Part shown: piece by piece, positions 58,497-64,000 of the stretch | Layout of the letters: every line of letters starts with the position of its first letter | Numbering within the stretch: position 1 is the first letter of the stretch | NCBI GenBank assembly: GCA_030248215.1 | Contig: JASANG010000733.1 | Span: 124,001-188,000 of the forward strand | Direction: 5' to 3' | Source of the DNA: Enoplolaimus lenunculus | Lineage: Eukaryota > Nematoda > Enoplea > Enoplida > Thoracostomopsidae | Length of the DNA: 64,000 nt | Made by a program: the position numbers and the translations under genes | Notes under the pieces: model-generated | The model's input: the letters and a program-made list of their open reading frames with translations, nothing else | Database searches by the model: none | Told to the model about the DNA's origin: nothing

Positions 58497-58724
58497 GGCC
58501 CATGTAAAGATCAGGGACGGAACGTTTTTCTGCGGGACTAGGAAAGAGTAAGCTTAAAGCTTCAGACTAATTTTTTTGCTTGGCTTAGGCATAGGCTTAC
58601 GAATATGCTCAGTCTAACGCTCAGGCTTAGGCTTAGGTTAAGGCTTAGGCTTAGGCTTAGGTTTAGGCTTAGGCTTAGGAAGATGCTTATTAATACTGTT
58701 CCGAACCTGTCTTTTACTTTGGCC
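58497..58724. mobile_element. TTAGGC/CCTAAG element, copy at 58.5 kb (long core)
   Basis: 228 bp; ends GGCCCATGTAAAGATCAGGG and inverse-like CTTTTACTTTGGCC; perfect 8-bp duplication AACGGGTT (58489-58496, 58725-58732). Core has a long near-perfect GCTTAGGCTTAGG run. Confidence 0.9.
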
Positions 58725-59227
58725 AACGGGTTTTAACGCACAGTTTCAGTTTGCAACACATGCGTATCCCATGCGACATTTTTATAAAACACAATCCTTT
58801 GATCCTTTTATGAAATCGAGGGTACGTGGCGCCGGACGACACCGGATCGCAGTGAAATCGTCAAAAGTACAGCGTAAACTTGGTGAATAATCATAAAACT
58901 TACAATTTTTGAGGTTATACGATTGGTGGTGTGACTCAACAAGAGATCATATATGGAATGCAAATACAAAGATATACAAAACATATAAAGTATAACACAA
59001 AAACCAGAAGACAACCATTCAAAAGCAACCTGGTTTATAAACACACGAATCAGTTTGAAATGTTGGCCAACAGGAGCATCGTAAGGATTGATAACCTCAA
59101 AGAAACGTTAATAACGTCTAAAATTCAGAACATTTGCTACAAAGTGATTTTTCTTGTCTGTACAATTTTCGGGATAACATATCCGCTCTATTCCTCTCCA
59201 TGTTTCGGTTGACCAACGACGTTTTCC

Positions 59228-59785
59228 GGTGTCACACGATCACCCGCTCTCAACTCCGCCGGAGAAATTGTCCTAAGACGAGGCCTGCTGGAGAAATCGT
59301 TGTAGCTCATGTTCCAAGTCTCAAAATCGCTGAACAAATAGTTTATGAGAAATTCTTGTTCTAGACTATTTGATAACAACCGTTTCTTGCCACTTAATAG
59401 TATTATTCTTTCCCACTCATTCATTTTCTAAGAATTTGTCGCCCTAAGACTCTTTATCACCTTACCATCTTGAGCAACTGTCATACGCGAGTTTATGGAC
59501 CCTACAATAGGCACATCTTTGACACCAGTATTTTTTGTCATGGAGTGTTTGTCCTGCGACGGGGGTCGAAATTGTCATGTATAATTTCATGGAAAGGAAT
59601 TTTTTAGACCAATCTTTTCAAACGGAGGAATTGTCCTAGGGCAATTCCTCCGGTGAAAGAGTTGTCCTAGGTCAATTCCTCCGGTGAAAGAGTTGTCCTA
59701 GGACAATTCCTCCGGTGAAAGAGTTGTCCTAGGACAATTCCTCCGGTGACGGAATTGACCAAAGCAGAAATCGTCCTGTGACACC
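59228..59785. mobile_element. GGTGTCACA inverted-repeat element with 31-bp array
   Basis: Ends GGTGTCACACGATC and, reversed, GGTGTCACAGGACGAT. Contains four tandem 31-bp units (AATTCCTCCGGTGAAAGAGT + TGTCCTAGGAC) near 59,620-59,750; TTGTCCTAGGACAA in each unit is a perfect palindrome. Confidence 0.75.
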
Positions 59786-60284
59786 AGCTTTCATTATTTC
59801 AATTTTGCGCAAAAACGCACCGCAAAATAGTATGTTTAAAATTAAAACAGATAGTTTGGCACAGATTTTCCCACGGATCGAACCGGATGCGAATATAATT
59901 TTGGGGATTAAACTAAAGGTACGATTACAAGCATTTAAGCTACGCTGCAAACCTGCAAACAATACTATAACATGAAAGATAATATCTGCAAACGTTGATA
60001 AAAAAATTGCATAATTGCATATTGCATTCACAAGTATTGGCACTTAACACATACATTAATTATACAAATTATCGAGTATATTTCATCTTTAATACTTAAT
60101 GGACTACTTAAATATGATTCTGATAGAAAGAAAAAGTTCCCTGACCACATTATTGTCTTATTTACCTAAGAAAGCCGAAGGCTAAAACCAAAGCCAAACC
60201 CTACGCATTAATTAAAGATATTTACTGAATAATTTTTCAATTTACCCTTTCTCACATGAATAGTTTCACTTTTAATGAGAAGTA

Positions 60285-60352
60285 ATTTCAAGGTAAGATT
60301 TGATCACCAGTCTCACGGGTGGGACGCGTTTACGATGACCACTCAGCTATAG
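60285..60352 (-). repeat. tRNA-like sequence, weak
   Basis: On minus: CTATAGCTGAGTGGTCATCG (A box-like) and CTGGTGATCAAATC (B box-like, one base too many). Possibly tRNA-Ser/Leu derived. Confidence 0.3.
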
Positions 60353-61216
60353 GAGTTTGACGCTCGAGCCCGAGGGGGCTGTCACATCTTGTGGTCATTT
60401 TGTACTCCGCATGTTTGTTAGAATTGTTACACACTGCTCACAGGTTGATTAAGTAGGAGGTATACCATAGGCGTTTTTGTATGGCACAAATTTCGCCATG
60501 GCCAAAAACAAACGGAGAAAAGAAACATAACCTACTGTTTTATAGCAGGATATTGTACATATATACACGCCAAGGTGACCATTACCTTCGCATATAAAGT
60601 CGACACATACAATTGCAGCTGCAACAGCTGCAGTTGCATGTTCTTGCTGTAAAAACTTGTACGTGTGAATATGGCTTTAACTGTTTCTGTAAAATTGCAT
60701 GAGTGTCAAAAACACACCGGACATCTGTCCAATATATTGTGGCCTACCAAATTGACTCGACTGGCTCTGACCCTGCGCAGTGGCTAATTTTGTAACTTTG
60801 GCCACAAAATGCCTTTCTGTCCTTGGCCCGTATTCTCAAATGATAATAATATTTATCACCAGTTAGCGATAGGTTTTCTACCTGACGAACTTGTGCAATT
60901 ACGCCTCCAAAAATTGGCACAGAGCAAATCAAATGCGAAAAAAATGTACTGAATTTCAAACCTTATCATGCACTGGTTCGAAAGTTACAAGACCTATCAT
61001 CAATTGATGGTGATACACTGCAAAAAATGGTGAGTCAAATTGACTGTCTCGAAAATAGGCTTTTCCTGACTACACAAACTGAGTCAAATTCGACTCCGCC
61101 AGAGTCAACATCGACTGCTCTACGGGCCCTTAAACCAAGCGGCTTCTATAAAACATATTTACAGAAAATTGTGGTAGTTAATAGATTTTGAATTTCACAC
61201 AATATAATCAACGTTA

Positions 61217-61266
61217 TCATCGTGAATCGCTACCGTCCACTGACATGTTTGCGCTTTCGCTGTCGG
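61217..61266 (-). CDS. EGF membrane protein: last exon with stop
   Basis: 50 bp after acceptor TTTTTAG; encodes ADSESANMSVDGSDSR and stop TGA. Phase agrees with the preceding exon, which supports this as the true C-terminus. Confidence 0.82.
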
Positions 61267-64000
61267 CTAAAAATAGAAATAAAATATTGAAAAGAAATTT
61301 CCGTTTCTTATCCATAGACATCATGGAAAGTGAATGAATCATTATAAAACCAGGGGCGGCTACAGTAAACACACCTAGGCAAGCCAGCAAAACAAGCAAT
61401 GTTGGTCCAGCAGGTTATTCCAAACCTTAAAAGGGGGGCCTACACGTCCGCCTCTTGTATGCCCCTCCCCTGAGAATCAGCGTATTGCACTTACCTGGGG
61501 GTCGATACATATGGTTTTGAACTCTTCGTAATCGATCAAACATATCATCTTTATTGAACGAAGCTTGTGCCGGTGTCTTTGCGCCAACATCATCTGAAAA
61601 ACAAGCAAAAATGTCTACGGTAAAATCGCAGTCTCACAACTGAAACCAGAATTTTACATTTCGAGAGACCATCGACACGTCATAGCGAGGAAAAGTTTAA
61701 ATTTCGAGTAAAGAAGCAAAAATATTCGACGGGGATGCAAAATCCAACGATCTCTATTTTTGTGGTCCGTAAGGCAATGTAACAAAAACTGCCCTATGTA
61801 TAGAACAGGGCCGGATCGTTTTCCAGACTGGCTATAATAGAGTCAGTTTAAGCTTTAGACTAATTCTTTTGCTTAGGCTCAGATTTAGGCTTAGGAATAT
61901 GTTTATACTATTGTTCCGGCCCTGTTCTATACATGGGCCCAAAAACTTGTAAAAAAAGCTTACCATCAAGCGGTTCATCATTGATAAACATTGTTTTCAT
62001 ATCGTAATCGTCTTCATCTTCGTAATAGTATGTGCCTCCAGTTCCGGTTGTACCCATAGGATTAGCGGCGACCGCTTGAGCTCGCTGTGGCAAAGTTGCA
62101 TACCCGGGTCCTTGAGCAAATTGATGAAGACCAGGAGTGCCGCCGCCATGAGGCCCGCCTATAATTGACCCGCCTGACGGAACCAGATCAGGAGGCGGCC
62201 CTGACCCATTGCCTCCGGGTGTGGTCAAAATTACAGAAGGAGGACTTTTCGACACGATTGGGCCTGGCTTATGCTTGTTCGGCTCAGACGGGCTAACCTT
62301 TGATGTATCGGAACGTTTGAATCTGAAATATTGCGATGTAGTTACGGCAATGTATAATGAATCGCATAGAACAATTTTACATTTTCTGTTTATTGCCAGG
62401 GCCGGAGCAGCTACCCCCATACCCAGTTTTGGGGGCCCTTACCCTAACGGGTCTTCACCCTAAACGGTTTAAACAAAAACCGCCGAACTTTTAAAATGCG
62501 TATATTGCAATAAGTACGGCATCACGACAATTCGGCAACCGACAACTCGTCGACCGACAACTTGTAATCCGAAACTTCATCGACTCAACAATTTAACGCC
62601 CATAAGTTATGCATAGGCTTACACGCAGGCTTAGGAGTACGCTTAGGATTATGGCTATATTTATCAATTGGCTTCAATACACTGTTGGGCAACAAGTTGT
62701 CAGTCGACGAATTGTCGTAAATTCAATACGCACAGGTTTGATTTGAAAACAACCGTACTCCATTATCGGGTAACTCACTAGCAAATCAAAGCGGTGAACG
62801 AAAGATCACGACCCGGCCGGGCACTTAGCCCTGTATATTTCGGCCGTCTAACACGTTGACCCGGCTAACGAACCTGAATACCAAACCGTTCATAATGGCA
62901 ACATTTTAATATAGTAACCAGTTATCGCGACCCAGGTGCCCGACCCAGACTTGGCTTGTCAACCGCTTCGCCTGCGCGTATTTATTCATTATTATTGCAC
63001 ATTTAGCCGGCACAACACCGTCAGTAAGTCTTGGATTACGCCACAACCAGTAACAATTACGTTTATATCACTGGCGTTTCACGGATCGTTTCATAGGTGC
63101 CTCGATGGCCAATCTTTATGGTTTCGCAACTCAAGTATCAATTTTTTACTTCCCGACTTTTGTTTCTCAAAATCAGTTGCATAAAAAACTGTCGGGGGGA
63201 GGGAGGCGGCAGGCGACCGTCGCATCGCATATGATCGCCGTTGGATACCTGAAACAGATCATCCAAATCAACAAAACAATCAAAATCAACACTGCTACAA
63301 CGCCTCCGATACCGCCGGCGATATACGAAACTTTCGCTGTTGACGGGATCACTCGCACTTCGCATCGATCCCCTTGGAAATGCTCTCGACAATGGCATGT
63401 GACTTTGCCGTTCGCTTCTTTGACGCATGTTCCAGCGTTCGAACAGTAATTGTGACATTCGTCTAAAAACACTTATATTCAAAACTGAAACGCCTACCAT
63501 ACGTAATTTGGGTATCATTTCAGTTGGAATTTGGTGTATATTTTTAATCAGTCAAAAATTCACATATATATAACCCGTAAGCACATTCGGTTTTAATATT
63601 ATTGAAACGCCTGACAGTTACGACAAGATCCACCCCGGCGATCGTAGCCAGGTCAATGTGTTAACAAAACTATCGTAGGCCTTAGGTTTAGGTTTAGGCT
63701 CAGATAAATAGAATGGGGCTGAGGTTTTCCCATTGCTTCTCTCATAGCTACAGACGTTGAATAAACGTAGGCAGGATTTTGCAAATGCGATCACGTCCTA
63801 GAAAAAATTTCAATGGACGTTTTTGTTTTACCAACTGAAACATTATCTAAAAACCCCTAGACAAGCAATATATAAAGGGGTTGAATTCCTGAATGCCCTG
63901 AAGACCCCCTGGCCACGTGTTTGCGACCTTGCAGACTTACCGACACAAACAGTTCCGTTTCCACGGTATCCGGTTTTGCATCGACACCGGAACGCTGGGA
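61217..64000 (-). CDS. EGF-repeat single-pass membrane protein, 3' part, five exons to stop
   Basis: Exons 63941-64000 (cut by window edge), 63249-63462, 61964-62322, 61495-61593 and 61217-61266 join in phase. The first two give the end of one EGF module (CRCKTGYRGNGTVCVD) and a complete six-cysteine EGF (ECHNYCSNAGTC...CHC...C). A transmembrane helix follows (YIAGGIGGVVAVLILIVLLI then WMICFR). The cytoplasmic tail of about 170 residues is Pro/Gly-rich, has an acidic tyrosine cluster (YYYEDEDDYDMKTMF) and a FNKDDMFDRLRRVQNHMYRP segment, and ends NMSVDGSDSR. Type I topology with extracellular EGF repeats suggests a receptor or adhesion protein. I do not recognise the exact family. Confidence 0.9.
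61495..61593 (-). CDS. EGF membrane protein: cytoplasmic exon 4
   Basis: 99 bp, phase 1 to phase 1, encoding DDVGAKTPAQASFNKDDMFD and RLRRVQNHMYRPP. Not visible as an ATG-led ORF. A TTAGGC-type small element sits in the intron between it and the preceding exon. Confidence 0.88.
61791..61939. mobile_element. TTAGGC/CCTAAG element in EGF-gene intron
   Basis: 149 bp; ends GCCCTATGTATAGAACAGGG and CTGTTCTATACATGGGCC; perfect 8-bp duplication CAAAAACT (61783-61790, 61940-61947). Lies about 25 bp from the exon at 61964. Confidence 0.92.
61964..62322 (-). CDS. EGF membrane protein: cytoplasmic tail exon
   Basis: 359 bp. Begins RFKRSDTSKVSPSEPNKHKP right after the membrane helix, then Pro/Gly-rich sequence and the acidic YYYEDEDDYDMK stretch. 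Leaves phase 1 (G before GTAAGC). The acidic tyrosines could be phospho-sites (inference). Confidence 0.92.
62520..62728. mobile_element. CGACAATTCGTCG-type element, copy 3, in EGF-gene intron
   Basis: Left CACGACAATTCGGCAACCGA and CCGACAACTTGTAATCCG; right AACAAGTTGTCAGTCGACGA. The core carries GCTTAGGAGTACGCTTAGG, linking it to the TTAGGC group. Confidence 0.65.
63249..63462 (-). CDS. EGF membrane protein: EGF + transmembrane exon
   Basis: 214 bp, entered in phase 1, left in phase 2. Contains a full EGF with six cysteines, a short stalk (EVRVIPSTAKVS) and a 20-plus-residue hydrophobic helix ending WMICF. Acceptor TTTTAG, donor GTATCC. Confidence 0.92.
63941..64000 (-). CDS. EGF membrane protein: partial EGF exon at window edge
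   Basis: Encodes FRCRCKTGYRGNGTVCV, the second half of an EGF module of the calcium-binding/nidogen style, and ends in phase 1 at donor GTAAGT. Its 5' end is outside the window. Confidence 0.85.

Larger units (their letters stand above)
52661..61216. other. Intergenic region dense in small elements
   Basis: Between the Gln/Asn-rich exon and the EGF gene. Five to six TTAGGC elements, two foldback elements and the GGTGTCACA element account for much of it. Only two weak small ORFs (53,758 and 55,399) are noted. Confidence 0.6.

Overview
This is an AT-rich, intron-bearing animal genome segment with canonical GT-AG introns. The gene content (protein kinase A with a MGN myristoylation start, a kinesin, an EGF/transmembrane receptor-like protein) marks it as an invertebrate metazoan. 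The density of small inverted-repeat elements and a Penelope-like retroelement would suit a tunicate or similar lineage, but the sequence alone does not settle the species.

Three host genes were reconstructed exon by exon, all on the minus strand. (1) The 5' part of a kinesin motor gene lies at about 1.6-7.2 kb (seven exons, continuing past the left edge). (2) A complete protein kinase A catalytic subunit gene lies at 14.5-51.2 kb: ten exons joining in phase to exactly 351 residues, with an 18.6-kb first intron. (3) The 3' end of an EGF-repeat, single-pass membrane protein lies at 61.2-64.0 kb, with its stop codon and five exons, continuing past the right edge.

The PKA gene carries two unexpected extra exons whose splice phases match its own: a 239-codon Gln/Asn-rich possible alternative first exon about 0.8 kb upstream of exon 1, and a 62-codon possible alternative last exon at 21.6 kb. 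The latter ends in FDEF, the same FxxF ending as the normal C-tail (FAEF). Use of the normal last exon requires splicing across a 2.35-kb satellite array (about 60 copies of a ~40-bp unit).

Most of the rest is repeats. A 7.1-kb near-perfect palindrome made of two head-to-head Penelope-like elements (one with an intact 947-aa RT + GIY-YIG ORF, one broken) sits in PKA intron 1. Several families of short inverted-repeat elements with 8-bp target duplications (hAT-like) are scattered throughout. They include one whose body is made of TTAGGC/CCTAAG hexamers, one starting CAGGGTGCAACCGG, one starting CAGGGATGGG with remnants of a hAT transposase C-terminus, and foldback elements with a 31-bp minisatellite. 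A decayed LINE RNase H fragment, tRNA-like sequences, minisatellites and microsatellites complete the picture. Between genes (7.8-14.5 kb and 52.7-61.2 kb) only a few weak coding-like stretches were seen.
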